From NCEH01 sp040049195 (GTDB lineage Bacteria > Pseudomonadota > Alphaproteobacteria > Rhizobiales > Xanthobacteraceae): a stretch of DNA of 64,000 bases. The DNA is taken from the NCBI RefSeq assembly GCF_040049195.1, contig NZ_JBDZDL010000003.1; one strand, given 5' to 3'. Every line of letters starts with the position of its first letter. The stretch's first letter is position 1. Made by a program: the position numbers and the translations under genes. Positions 17,589 through 25,806 of this stretch are shown in pieces. Under the pieces are notes generated by a model that saw only the letters and a list, made by a program, of their open reading frames with translations, searched no databases and was not told where the DNA came from.

Positions 17589-18437
17589 GTGAGCGAACAA
17601 ACTGATGTGTCGAAACGCGCCTTGCTGGGCGGAATGCTGGGCGTCGCGGGTGCCGCTGCGATGATCGGCGGGGCCGGCGGTGCCAAGGCCCAGCTTCTGG
17701 AATCGGGCATCGATCCGAAGTCCGTGCTGGCGAAGGTGAAGAAGGGCGGCCAGCTTCAGGTCGGCTATGCCCTGCTGCCGCTGTGGTTCTTCAAAGATCC
17801 GAAGAGCGGCGAACTGAAGGGCGTCTACAAGGATCTCGTCGATATCCTCGCGCGGGATCTGGAAATGACCGTGCAGTGGAAGGAAGTGAGCTTCGCCAAT
17901 TCCACCATCGACCTGCGCTCGGGCGAATTCGACCTGTTCGGCTCGTCCGCCAGCTTCACCGTGCCGCGTGCGACGGTGGTGAATTATGTCGGCCCGCTGT
18001 GGTCCAAGGGCAGCCTGCCGGTGATCCGCAAGGCGGATGCGGAGAAGTACAAGACCGCCGCCGACCTCAACAGCCCCGACGTGGTGATCGCGGTGAACGC
18101 CGGCTCGGCGGACGAGCAGCGCATGCCGGCGATCTTCCCGAAGGCGAAGATCATCGGCATCGCCGGCCAATATGCCATGGCGGCCGAGCCCGTGCGCGCC
18201 GGGCGCGCCACCGCCTGCATCGTCGGCGATACGGAAGCGATGGCGCTGGTGCGGCGCAATTCCGATTGGGCCTCCATCGTCGAGCCGGGCAAGAGCATCG
18301 ACAAGCGGCCCAACAGCTGGATGATCCGCTACGGCGATGTGCCCTGGAAGAATTTCCTGGATTCCTGGTGCTATTACATCACCACGAACGGCGAACTGCA
18401 GCGCATCTACGATCGGTACGCCACCGATATCTTGTGA
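17589..18437 (+). CDS. Polar amino acid ABC transporter substrate-binding protein
   Basis: A 282-residue SBP_bac_3-type periplasmic protein. The N-terminus has a twin-arginine-like signal in which the pair is KR (SKRALLGGMLG), then a hydrophobic stretch ending GGAKAQ. The binding fold follows (GGQLQVGYALLPLWFFKDPK, FGSSASFTVPRA). Two starts are possible: ATG 17583 touches the AGAGGGG ribosome-binding sequence, while GTG 17589 is 6 bp from it, so GTG is preferred. Last transporter gene, followed by a terminator hairpin. Confidence 0.88.
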   Translation: MSEQTDVSKRALLGGMLGVAGAAAMIGGAGGAKAQLLESGIDPKSVLAKVKKGGQLQVGYALLPLWFFKDPKSGELKGVYKDLVDILARDLEMTVQWKEVSFANSTIDLRSGEFDLFGSSASFTVPRATVVNYVGPLWSKGSLPVIRKADAEKYKTAADLNSPDVVIAVNAGSADEQRMPAIFPKAKIIGIAGQYAMAAEPVRAGRATACIVGDTEAMALVRRNSDWASIVEPGKSIDKRPNSWMIRYGDVPWKNFLDSWCYYITTNGELQRIYDRYATDIL

Positions 18438-18460
18438 GGGTGAAGACGCGCACCTGCGCG

Positions 18461-18485
18461 GCGGGAGGCACGAGGCGCCTCCCGC
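18461..18485. terminator. Bidirectional terminator hairpin
   Basis: GCGGGAGGC, a 7-nt loop, then GCCTCCCGC: a perfect 9-bp stem in the 66-bp gap between convergent genes (binding protein ending at 18437 and gntR ending at 18504). Confidence 0.65.
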
Positions 18486-18503
18486 AGGGCGGCGCGGCGC
18501 GCA

Positions 18504-19388
18504 TCAGCCCTTCGGCGAGACCGCCTCACTCGGACCCGAGGCGAAGCGGATCAGGTCGGCGTCGAGGCCGGGGGGCTTCAGCGTCGTCTCACTGAGGATG
18601 CGCAGCAGGCGTTTCTGCGTCTGCCGCGCATGGGCGGGCATCAGGGTGGTCAGCGCCGCCCTGTCGCGCGCCTCGAGCGCGGCAATGATCTCGTCGTGTT
18701 CCTTCAGGTTCACGTCGAACTGCTCGTCCAGGCGCGGGCCCTCCGCTTCCTCCACCTTGTAGATCATCACCAGAAGGCGGCGCACATGGCGATGAGCCGA
18801 GCGCGAGAACTCGAAGAACAGCGAATTGCCGATGGACCGGCTGATGCGCAGGTGGAATTCCTCGTTCAGCCGGGTGATGTCCAGATAGGCGCGCTTGTGC
18901 ACCTCGCGCTCGTAGCGCGCCTCGATGGCCTTGAGGTCGTCCAGCAGCGTGGAATCCTCGAAGCGGCACAGCTGCGCGCTGATGGATTCGGCGATCTGAT
19001 AGGCGACCACCACCTCGTGGATCTCGCGAAAGTCCAGCTTGCGCACATAGATGCCGCCGCGATTGGGGGCGATATAGACCATCCCTTCCGCCGCGAGACG
19101 GTTGATCGCCTCGCGCGCCGGGGTGCGCCCCAGCTTGAACTTGTTGATGAGCAGCGCCTCATCGATGCGGCTGCTGGGCTCCAGGGACATGTCGATGATC
19201 TTGGCGCGGATCAGCTCCACCGCTGCGTCCGTCTGCGAGGCGGATTTGGGCGGCGCAGCCTTCGACAGCGCGGATTTGGACGGCTTGCCGCCCTCGCCCG
19301 CGGCGCGCGGCCGCCGTCCCGCCGCGGGCTTCGCGACGGCTCGATCTTTCCCTGTCTGTGCCATGGGCGGTGCGCTTCCTCCAGCCAT
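18504..19388 (-). CDS. GntR family regulator (FCD subfamily) of the D-amino-acid/5-oxoproline locus
   Basis: Up to 294 residues. A basic, alanine-rich N-terminal arm (residues 1-55) precedes the winged helix (LIRAKIIDMSLEPSSRIDE, NKFKLGRTPAREAINRLAAE) and an FCD ligand domain. FCD metal-site histidines are visible in LNEEFHLRIS and SAHRHVRRL. The start may be 19388 or 19364. Divergent from the DUF1445 gene, with operator 3 between them. The other two sites lie before the DSD1-like and transporter genes, so one regulator probably controls all of them. Confidence 0.87.
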   Translation of the reverse strand: MAGGSAPPMAQTGKDRAVAKPAAGRRPRAAGEGGKPSKSALSKAAPPKSASQTDAAVELIRAKIIDMSLEPSSRIDEALLINKFKLGRTPAREAINRLAAEGMVYIAPNRGGIYVRKLDFREIHEVVVAYQIAESISAQLCRFEDSTLLDDLKAIEARYEREVHKRAYLDITRLNEEFHLRISRSIGNSLFFEFSRSAHRHVRRLLVMIYKVEEAEGPRLDEQFDVNLKEHDEIIAALEARDRAALTTLMPAHARQTQKRLLRILSETTLKPPGLDADLIRFASGPSEAVSPKG

Positions 19389-19461
19389 CTTCCTGCCCGG
19401 ACGCTGAAAACGAGCGCCAGCCGCGCCCCGTCCGAATGCCGGACAATAGCACTTGCCAATG

Positions 19462-19478
19462 ATATACGCGACGTATAT
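19462..19478. promoter_or_regulatory. GntR-type operator 3 (between gntR and the DUF1445 gene)
   Basis: ATATACGCGACGTATAT, a strong palindrome with ATATAC/GTATAT arms, placed between the divergent starts at 19388 and 19559. Shares the ACGTATAT half with operators 1 and 2. Confidence 0.65.
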
Positions 19479-19558
19479 TTAATCCCGGCATCATCGAAAA
19501 CCAGCCGGCGCGCGCCCTGCGGCTGCCCGCCGCGTGCCGATCGAAGGTGAATTCCCTC

Positions 19559-20368
19559 ATGTGCGCCTCCCGAGCGTTCCCGCCCCCTTTCAGCACCCCC
19601 GCCGACGCGCGCGCCGCGATCCGAGCGGCGGACTATGCCGGGCCGACCAGCGCCATGGCGCGCGGCCACGTGCAGGCCAACATCGTCATCCTGCCGCGCG
19701 AGCATGCGGCGGATTTCCTGCGCTTCTGCCAGCTCAATCCCAAGCCCTGCCCGCTGCTGGAGATGGGCGAGCCGGGCAGCCCCGCCCTGCCCGGCCTCGG
19801 CGCCGACATCGACATGCGCACGGATCTCTCGGCCTATGACCTGATCGAGAACGGGCAGCATGTCGCCACCGTCTCCGACATCCGCGAATACTGGTCGCAG
19901 GATCTCGTCACCTTCGCCATGGGCTGCTCGTTCTCGTTCGAGGAGGCGCTGGACGAAGCCGGCCTCGGCGTGCGGCACAACGAGCTCGGCCTCGTCGGCC
20001 CCATGTACACCACGAACATTCCCACCCGCCCGGTGGGCGCGTTCGGCGGCCCGCACATCGTGACCATGCGGCCCTACACCCCGGCGAAGGCGATCCGCGC
20101 GATCCAGATCACCGGCCGCTTTCCCGGCGTGCACGGCGCGCCGATCCATTTCGGCGATCCCGCTGCCATCGGCATCGAGAGCCTGGACGCGGTGGAATAT
20201 GGCGGCGACCAGGTGCCGATCCATGCGGACGAAGTGCCGGTGTTCTGGGCCTGCGGCGTCACCTCCCGGCGGGCGGTGGAAAGCGCGAAGCTGCCCTTCT
20301 TCATCGCCCACAAGCCGGCCCACATGCTGATCACGGACCGGCGCAACGCAGAGATGGCGGTGTTCTGA
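19559..20368 (+). CDS. DUF1445 (YcsI-type) protein, proposed half of a split D-glutamate cyclase
   Basis: A 269-residue DUF1445 protein. Conserved features: an N-terminal ADARAAIRAADYAGPTSAMARG, GCSFSFEEAL, YTTNIPTRPVGAFGG and FWACGVTSRRAVESA. Known relatives: Bacillus YcsI, encoded beside 5-oxoprolinase genes, and the N-terminal half of mammalian D-glutamate cyclase (DGLUCY), which turns D-glutamate into 5-oxo-D-proline. The C-terminal half of DGLUCY is DUF4392, encoded two genes downstream here. The ATG at 19559 has GAAGG upstream; the in-frame GTG at 19547 overlaps that sequence and is less likely. Confidence 0.85.
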   Translation: MCASRAFPPPFSTPADARAAIRAADYAGPTSAMARGHVQANIVILPREHAADFLRFCQLNPKPCPLLEMGEPGSPALPGLGADIDMRTDLSAYDLIENGQHVATVSDIREYWSQDLVTFAMGCSFSFEEALDEAGLGVRHNELGLVGPMYTTNIPTRPVGAFGGPHIVTMRPYTPAKAIRAIQITGRFPGVHGAPIHFGDPAAIGIESLDAVEYGGDQVPIHADEVPVFWACGVTSRRAVESAKLPFFIAHKPAHMLITDRRNAEMAVF

Positions 20369-20369
20369 A

Positions 20370-20861
20370 ATGTCCGCTCCCATCTGGACCTCCGCCGATA
20401 TTTTCGCCCGCCTGCGCGCGCTGGAGATTCCCGTTCCCGAGCGCGTGCAGGCGCAGGGCGGCTATGCCCTCGTCAGCGTGCATGGCGGCATCGCCTACAC
20501 CAGCGGCCAGCTGCCCCGCCTCGATTCCACCGGCGGCATCATCGGCGGCTGCCTTGCTGCCGGGGAGTCCCTGGACCTCGCGCATCAGGCCGCGCGGCTG
20601 TGCTTCGCCCGCGCGCTGCGCGCCCTCCACCAGGAGCTGGGCGATCTCGCCCGCCTGGAGCGGCTGCTGTTCATGCGCGGCTTCGTCAATGCCCGCCCGG
20701 ACTTCGCCAAGCATGGCGCGGTGATGGATGCGGCCTCCGATCTCGCCATCACCCTGTTCGGCGAAAGCGGCCGCCACGGCCGCTCGGCGCTGGGGGTCGC
20801 GAGCCTGCCGGCCGGCGGCCTCGTTGAAATCGAACTGGTGGCGGCGGTACGCGCCGCCTGA
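20370..20861 (+). CDS. RidA/YjgF family protein (enamine/imine deaminase)
   Basis: A 163-residue Rid protein, longer than classical RidA (about 128). Motifs: GGIAYTSGQLPRLDSTGG near the N-terminus, MRGFVNARPDFAKHGAVMDAAS, and the C-terminal HGRSALGVASLPAGGLVEIE, which contains the arginine that contacts carboxylate ligands. RidA proteins hydrolyse reactive 2-aminoacrylate released by PLP dehydratases, which fits the DSD1-like enzyme at 13928. Begins one base after the DUF1445 stop, so it is co-translated. Confidence 0.85.
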   Translation: MSAPIWTSADIFARLRALEIPVPERVQAQGGYALVSVHGGIAYTSGQLPRLDSTGGIIGGCLAAGESLDLAHQAARLCFARALRALHQELGDLARLERLLFMRGFVNARPDFAKHGAVMDAASDLAITLFGESGRHGRSALGVASLPAGGLVEIELVAAVRAA

Positions 20862-20915
20862 GCCGCCTCGCGGCCCTGCCTTTCCTCCCCTTCCTTCTTG
20901 TTGTGAGACACGCCC

Positions 20916-21839
20916 GTGGGTGACAGCATCGATTTGATTGAAAGCGTCGTATCGCGGCACGTCCGCCGCGACATCTCGCGCCTGACCGCCTTCGCGAAGG
21001 GCAATCTCGGCCGCGCGGCCCAGTCCATCGCCGGCACGGCGCGCCCGCATGTGGGCATCGTCGCCGGCTTCTACATCAAGCATGCCGAGCCGCCCTCGCC
21101 GGAAACCGACGGGCTGATCGGCATGGCGCATCTGGCCGCCGGGTTCCGCGCGGCGGGGTTCGATGTCACGGTCATCACCGATGCGCCCTGCGCCAAGGCG
21201 GTGTGGGCGGTGGTGGATGCCCTGCCGGAGCCGGTCCATCTCGAAGTGGTCGGCGTCGACGAGGGCGCGGTGCTGCGCCTACGCGAGCGGCTCGCGACCC
21301 AGACCTCGCCCCTCACCCATCTGGTCGCGGTGGAGCGGGTCTCGCCGGGGCCGGATGGCAAGCCCCATCGCGAGCACGGCTGGGACATGTCGCGCGAGAC
21401 CGCGCCCCTGCATCTGCTGTTCGACGATCCGGCCTTTGCCCGCCCCTGGACCACCATCGGCATCGGTGACGGCGGCAACGAGATCGGCATGGGCTCGCTG
21501 CCGGCGGATATCGTGGCCAGCGACATTCCCAACGGCGCCGTCATCGCCGCCCAGACCCCCTGCGATCACCTGATCGTCGCCGGGGTGTCCAATTGGGGCG
21601 CCTATGGTCTGCTGGCCGGGGTCGCCGCCGCGCGGCCGGACCTTGCCGAAGCGCTGCTGCGCCATTTCGACACCGCGCACGAATACCGCTTCCTCACGGC
21701 AGCGGTGGAAACCGGGCAGGCCATCGACGACAGCCGCGTCGACCGGCTCGGCAAGCCGCAGATGAGCGTGGACCGCATCCCGGTCGCCGAGCATGCGGCC
21801 CTGGTCGAGGAAATCCGCGCGCTGGTGGTCGCGGCCTGA
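20916..21839 (+). CDS. DUF4392 protein, proposed second half of a split D-glutamate cyclase
   Basis: A 307-residue DUF4392 protein, starting at GTG 20916. Recognisable family segments are VGIVAGFYIKHAEPPSPETD, TIGIGDGGNEIGMGSLPADI, TPCDHLIVAGVSNWGAYGL and the C-terminal MSVDRIPVAEHAALVEEIRA. It corresponds to the C-terminal domain of mammalian DGLUCY. Together with the DUF1445 gene two positions upstream, it would supply both parts of a D-glutamate cyclase as separate polypeptides (inference). The next gene, pxpA, is 51 bp downstream. Confidence 0.83.
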   Translation: MGDSIDLIESVVSRHVRRDISRLTAFAKGNLGRAAQSIAGTARPHVGIVAGFYIKHAEPPSPETDGLIGMAHLAAGFRAAGFDVTVITDAPCAKAVWAVVDALPEPVHLEVVGVDEGAVLRLRERLATQTSPLTHLVAVERVSPGPDGKPHREHGWDMSRETAPLHLLFDDPAFARPWTTIGIGDGGNEIGMGSLPADIVASDIPNGAVIAAQTPCDHLIVAGVSNWGAYGLLAGVAAARPDLAEALLRHFDTAHEYRFLTAAVETGQAIDDSRVDRLGKPQMSVDRIPVAEHAALVEEIRALVVAA

Positions 21840-21890
21840 CAGCCAACGCGCGGCGCCGCGCAGGAGCGGGCGGAGCCCCCGGAGAAGCCG

Positions 21891-22661
21891 ATGCGCAGCA
21901 TTGATCTCAACGCCGATCTCGGCGAGGGCTTCGGCCGCTATGTCTGCGGCGACGACGCGGCGCTGCTGGCGCTGGTGTCGTCCGCCAGCGTCGCCTGCGG
22001 CTTTCATGCCGGCGATCCCGACACCATGGCCCGCACCTTCGCCGAGGCGAAGCGGCGCGGCGTGCAGGTGGGCGCGCATCCCGGCTTTGCCGATCTCGCC
22101 GGCTTCGGCCGGCGGCGTATTCCCCACAGCGCGGGCGAGATCGAGCGGCTGGTCGCCTACCAGATCGGCGCCGCCCAGGCGCTCGCGCGCTATTGCGGCC
22201 ACGAGATCACCTATGTGAAGCCGCACGGCGCTCTCGGCAATCTCTGCGAAACCGATGCCGACGCCGCGCTGGCGCTGGCGCGGGCGGTGAAGGCGGTGGA
22301 TGGCCGGCTCGCCTGCCTGTGCATCGCCGGCAGCGCGCAGGTTGAGGCCGCCGAGCGGCTCGGCCTCGTGGCGGTGTCAGAGGTCTTCGGCGACCGCGGC
22401 TATGGCGACGACGGCCGCATGGTGCCGCGCGGACAGCCGGGCGCGCTCATCACCGACCCGCAGGCGGTGGCCGAGCGCACCTTGCTGATGGTGCGGACGG
22501 GCACGCTCGCCACCCCCAGCGGCCGCCTGCTGCCGGTGCGCATCGATTCGGTCTGCTTCCACGGCGATGCGCCCCATGCGGTGGAAAGCCTGCGCCGGGT
22601 GCGCGCGCGCCTCGCCGAGGAAGGCATCGCCGTCGCCCCGTTCGCGACGGTGGCCAGATGA
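21891..22661 (+). CDS. pxpA: 5-oxoprolinase (ATP-hydrolysing) subunit A, LamB/YcsF family
   Basis: A 256-residue PxpA. Family motifs in order: DLNADLGEGFGRY, SVACGFHAGDPDTM, VGAHPGFADLAGFGRR, TYVKPHGALGN, SEVFGDRGYGDDGRMVPR and SVCFHGDAPHAVES. With PxpB and PxpC it opens 5-oxoproline to glutamate using ATP. Overlaps pxpB by 4 bp (ATGA), so the subunits are translationally coupled. Complete length for the family. Confidence 0.93.
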   Translation: MRSIDLNADLGEGFGRYVCGDDAALLALVSSASVACGFHAGDPDTMARTFAEAKRRGVQVGAHPGFADLAGFGRRRIPHSAGEIERLVAYQIGAAQALARYCGHEITYVKPHGALGNLCETDADAALALARAVKAVDGRLACLCIAGSAQVEAAERLGLVAVSEVFGDRGYGDDGRMVPRGQPGALITDPQAVAERTLLMVRTGTLATPSGRLLPVRIDSVCFHGDAPHAVESLRRVRARLAEEGIAVAPFATVAR

Positions 22662-23404
22662 GCGCGGGATACACGGCCCCGCGCTTCCTCGATGCCGGCG
22701 ACAGCGCGCTGGTGGTGGAATTCGGCGCCGAGGTGAGCCGCGAGATCAACGAGCGCGTGCTCGCCCTCGCCGCCGCGCTGGAGCGCGCGCCGCCTAAGGG
22801 CATGGTCGAACTGGTGCCGACCTATCGCTCGCTCATGATCCATTACGACCTGATGGCGATCGGCCGCGACGACCTGGCCGAGGCGGTCGCTCGGCTGCTC
22901 GATGCGGCGGCCCCGGTCACCGCTACGCCCACCACTTGGGAGATTCCCTGCTGCTACGATCCCGCCATGGGCGAGGACCTGCCCCATCTCGCCGATCTTC
23001 TGCGCATGCCGGTGGAGAAGCTGGTGTCGCTCCACCACGGCGCGGAATACCGCATCTATATGTACGGCTTCGCGCCCGGCTTCTGCATGCTCGGCGGCCA
23101 GCCGCCGGAGCTCAACGTCAGCCGCCGTTTGGAGCCGCGTCCGCCAGCGCCGGAAAACCTCATCAAGACGGCGGCGGGGCTCACCGAGATCAGCACCTTT
23201 TCCATGCCCACCGGCTGGTGGATTCTCGGCCGCACGCCGGTGCGCATGTTCGCCCTGGCGCGCACGCCGCAATTCTTCGCGAAAGTGGGGGACCTGGTGC
23301 GCTTCCGCCCCATCGGGCGCGATGAATTCGCCGCCCTCGATGCGCGTGCGGCGGCGGGCGAGATCATCGCGCGCGAGATCGCGGCCCGAGAGATCACAGC
23401 GTGA
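22658..23404 (+). CDS. pxpB: 5-oxoprolinase subunit B (KipI/YbgJ family)
   Basis: A 248-residue PxpB. The N-terminal part has the family's DSALVVEFGAEVSREINERV and MVELVPTYRSLMIHYD. The C-terminal cyclophilin-like half has HHGAEYRIYMYGFAPGFCML and FSMPTGWWILGRTPVRMF. Slightly longer than E. coli YbgJ because of a repetitive Ala/Glu/Ile tail (EIIAREIAAREITA). Overlaps pxpC by 4 bp (GTGA). Confidence 0.92.
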   Translation: MSAGYTAPRFLDAGDSALVVEFGAEVSREINERVLALAAALERAPPKGMVELVPTYRSLMIHYDLMAIGRDDLAEAVARLLDAAAPVTATPTTWEIPCCYDPAMGEDLPHLADLLRMPVEKLVSLHHGAEYRIYMYGFAPGFCMLGGQPPELNVSRRLEPRPPAPENLIKTAAGLTEISTFSMPTGWWILGRTPVRMFALARTPQFFAKVGDLVRFRPIGRDEFAALDARAAAGEIIAREIAAREITA

Positions 23405-24432
23405 CGGCGGGGGTCGAGATCCTCGCCACGGCGGGCGGCGCCACGCTTCAGGATGGCGGGCGGCGCGGCTATCTGCGCTACGGCGTGCATGTGGCCGGAC
23501 CCATGGATCGCGCGGCCTTCGCCATGGCCAATGCGGCGGCCGGTGCCGTGCCTGGCGCCGCCGCCATCGAGATTTCCATCGGCGGACTGGAGCTGACGCC
23601 GCGCGGACGGGCCGTGCGGCTGGCGATTGCGGGCGGGGATTTCATCGTCCGGCACGGGGAGCGACAGCTGTCCGCCGGCTGCCGCCTCACGGTGCAGCCC
23701 GGCGAGCGCCTGTCGGTGAAGGCCGGGACGGCGGGCATGTGGTGCTATCTGGCGTTTTGCGACCGCCTGGACCTGCCCCAGGCCCTTGGCGCGCACGCCA
23801 CCCACGCCCGGACCGGCATCGGCGGCCTTGCCGGCCGGGGGCTGCGGGCGGGCGATTTTCTGCCCCTCGCGCCCTCCCCTGCCGAGGGGCCGGCGGATGG
23901 CGCGTTCGCGATCGCCGATCCCGCGGCGGGGGCGCCGATCCGGGTGATGCTGGGGCCGCAGGACGATTTCTTCGCGCCGGACCAGATCGCCGCCTTCTTC
24001 GCCGCCGAATGGACCGTCTCGCCCAAATGCGACCGCATGGCCTATTTCCTGAACGGGCCGAAGCTGGCGCACCTGAAGGGCTTCAACATCATTTCCGACG
24101 GCATCGCCATGGGCGCGATCCAGGTGCCGGGCAACGGCCTGCCCATCGTGCTGATGGCCGATTGCCAGCCCACCGGCGGCTATCCCAAGATCGCCAATGT
24201 GATCACCGCCGATCTCGGCCGCTTCGCCCAGATGCGCCCCGGCACGCGCTTTCGCTTCCAGGCGGTGGCGTGGGAGGCGGCGCGCGCGGCCAAGCGCCGG
24301 CTGCTGGACGCCATGGCCGGCATCGAGCTGCGCGCCCTCGCCCGCGCGCCCGACCTCTCCTCCGAGCGGCTGCTGGGCCTCAATCTCGTGGGCGGGGTCT
24401 GGGGTCCGGGACACGAGGCCCGGCCCCTTTAG
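23401..24432 (+). CDS. pxpC: 5-oxoprolinase subunit C (KipA/YbgK family)
   Basis: A 343-residue PxpC, starting at GTG 23401. Motifs: GATLQDGGRRGYLRYGVHVA, GPMDRAAFAMANA, KCDRMAYFLNG and QVPGNGLPIVLMADCQPTGG. Completes the ATP-dependent 5-oxoprolinase. The order DUF1445-RidA-DUF4392-pxpABC places 5-oxoproline as product of the upstream genes and substrate of these three. Whether the enzyme accepts the D isomer cannot be told from sequence. Confidence 0.92.
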   Translation: MTAGVEILATAGGATLQDGGRRGYLRYGVHVAGPMDRAAFAMANAAAGAVPGAAAIEISIGGLELTPRGRAVRLAIAGGDFIVRHGERQLSAGCRLTVQPGERLSVKAGTAGMWCYLAFCDRLDLPQALGAHATHARTGIGGLAGRGLRAGDFLPLAPSPAEGPADGAFAIADPAAGAPIRVMLGPQDDFFAPDQIAAFFAAEWTVSPKCDRMAYFLNGPKLAHLKGFNIISDGIAMGAIQVPGNGLPIVLMADCQPTGGYPKIANVITADLGRFAQMRPGTRFRFQAVAWEAARAAKRRLLDAMAGIELRALARAPDLSSERLLGLNLVGGVWGPGHEARPL

Positions 24433-24437
24433 ACAAA

Positions 24438-24454
24438 CCGCCGAAGCGCGGCGG
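24438..24454. terminator. Short hairpin between convergent pxpC and yceI-like genes
   Basis: CCGCCG, a 5-nt loop, CGGCGG, followed on the plus strand by CTATTT. It ends one base before the opposing stop codon. Weak evidence for a shared terminator. Confidence 0.4.
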
Positions 24455-25063
24455 CTATTTCGCCTTGAGCTCGGTTTCGATCTGCAAGGTCACCTCGTCG
24501 CTCACCGCCGGCACATAGGTCTTCATGCCGAAGTCCGAGCGCTTGATGACCGCCTTCGCGTCGAAGCCAATCGAATAGGTCTTGTCCAGCGGGTTGGTGC
24601 CGGCCTTGTTGAAGGTGGCGTCCAGCGTAACGGGCTTGGTCACGCCGAGCAGGGTGAGATCGCCGGTGATCTTCGCGGTCTTGCCGGTGGCGACGATCTG
24701 GGTCGCCTTGAAGGTGGCGGTGGGGAATTTCTCCACATTGAAGAATTCCGCGCTCTTCAGATGCTTGTCCAGCGCCGGATCGAGCGTGCCGACCTTGCCG
24801 GTGTGCAGGGTCACGGTGAGCGTGCTCTTTTCCGGCGCGGCGGGATCGAGCACCAGCGTGCCCTCGGCGGCCGGCAGAAGACCCGTGTAGGTGGAGAAGC
24901 CGAGATGCGTCACGCTCCAGCTCACGCGGCTGTGGCCGGGATCCAGCACATAGGTGCCGGCCTTCACCTCGCCGGGATCGCTGGTGCCGGCATCCTGGGC
25001 ACGCGCCGGAAGCGCGAGCAGGGTGAAGGCGAGGGCGACGGCGGAGAGGCGCGCGAATGTCAT
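24455..25063 (-). CDS. YceI-like periplasmic lipocalin-fold protein
   Basis: A 202-residue protein with a Sec signal peptide (MTFARLSAVALAFTLLALPARAQ) and a YceI domain. It opens with AGTYVLDPGHSRVSWSVTHLGFSTYTG and has the family's FFNVEKFPTATFKA and KRSDFGMKTYVPAVSDEV. YceI proteins are β-barrels that bind isoprenoid-type lipids, often linked to respiration or stress. A longer open frame upstream is rejected because the signal peptide begins at 25063. Unrelated to the oxoprolinase genes it converges on. Confidence 0.9.
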   Translation of the reverse strand: MTFARLSAVALAFTLLALPARAQDAGTSDPGEVKAGTYVLDPGHSRVSWSVTHLGFSTYTGLLPAAEGTLVLDPAAPEKSTLTVTLHTGKVGTLDPALDKHLKSAEFFNVEKFPTATFKATQIVATGKTAKITGDLTLLGVTKPVTLDATFNKAGTNPLDKTYSIGFDAKAVIKRSDFGMKTYVPAVSDEVTLQIETELKAK

Positions 25064-25248
25064 GCTGAGATGTCCCGTGGGGGCGCGGCCTGCCGGCCGG
25101 CGCCTGGAGCGGAGGACGCTACGAAGCGGCAGCTGCGGGTTCAAATGAAGGATTCGTGAGAGGCGCCGACGGGGCGAAGAGGGCCACCGGGCGATCACCG
25201 GCGCGCCTGGCCCGCACGGGCGGAAGCGGCCGCCAAGGTGACCGTCCC

Positions 25249-25515
25249 TCAGAGTCGTCTTATGACCTCGACATCCCAGCCGGCGAGCACCTTCCCGTCG
25301 CTGGATCGCTCCGTCAGCTGGAGGGTCGCAGGGGGTGGATCCCGCCACATATTGAAGATGGCGTTGAGGTTTTGTTCGTCCAGACGAAACGTTGTGGTCC
25401 TGCCGGAGTAAGTACAGCTGACAACAGCCCATCCACTCATACAAGAAAGGCGCACCTGCCTGGTGCCGGAAACCTCCAGAACCCTGGGGGCAGGCGGGAC
25501 AAGCTCGTACTGCAT
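25249..25515 (-). CDS. Hypothetical protein, 88 residues
   Basis: Not recognised. The best support is a strong ribosome-binding sequence (GGGGAGGAG) 5 bp before the ATG at 25515. The protein begins MQYELVPPAPRVLEVSGTRQ and looks like a small β-rich domain, with two cysteines in the middle (SCMSGWAVVSC) and no signal peptide or membrane helix. Local GC is lower than in neighbouring genes, and the flanks (25064-25248, 25516-25806) contain no other gene I can support. Confidence 0.45.
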   Translation of the reverse strand: MQYELVPPAPRVLEVSGTRQVRLSCMSGWAVVSCTYSGRTTTFRLDEQNLNAIFNMWRDPPPATLQLTERSSDGKVLAGWDVEVIRRL

Positions 25516-25806
25516 CGACACTCCTCCCCGGCGGAAACAGTCCGCTCAGATATGGACCACGATACCCACCGGCGACAGCACGCACTTTGCGACCGCCAAA
25601 TCGGCCGAGAGGCACGTACCGGAGATTTTCATAAACAATTAAAGCAATCAATAGTTGTATATCGGCTTGCGGGTCATCGCTGCGGGCAATGCGCGGTCCG
25701 CCGCTCACGCTCACGCGAAACCGGTCGGCCAGCGCCGGACGCGCCAGGTCATGGGAAAGAGGCTTCTTGAAGTCGGCGGCGCGCTGGCCCTTGGGCCGCG
25801 CGTGAC

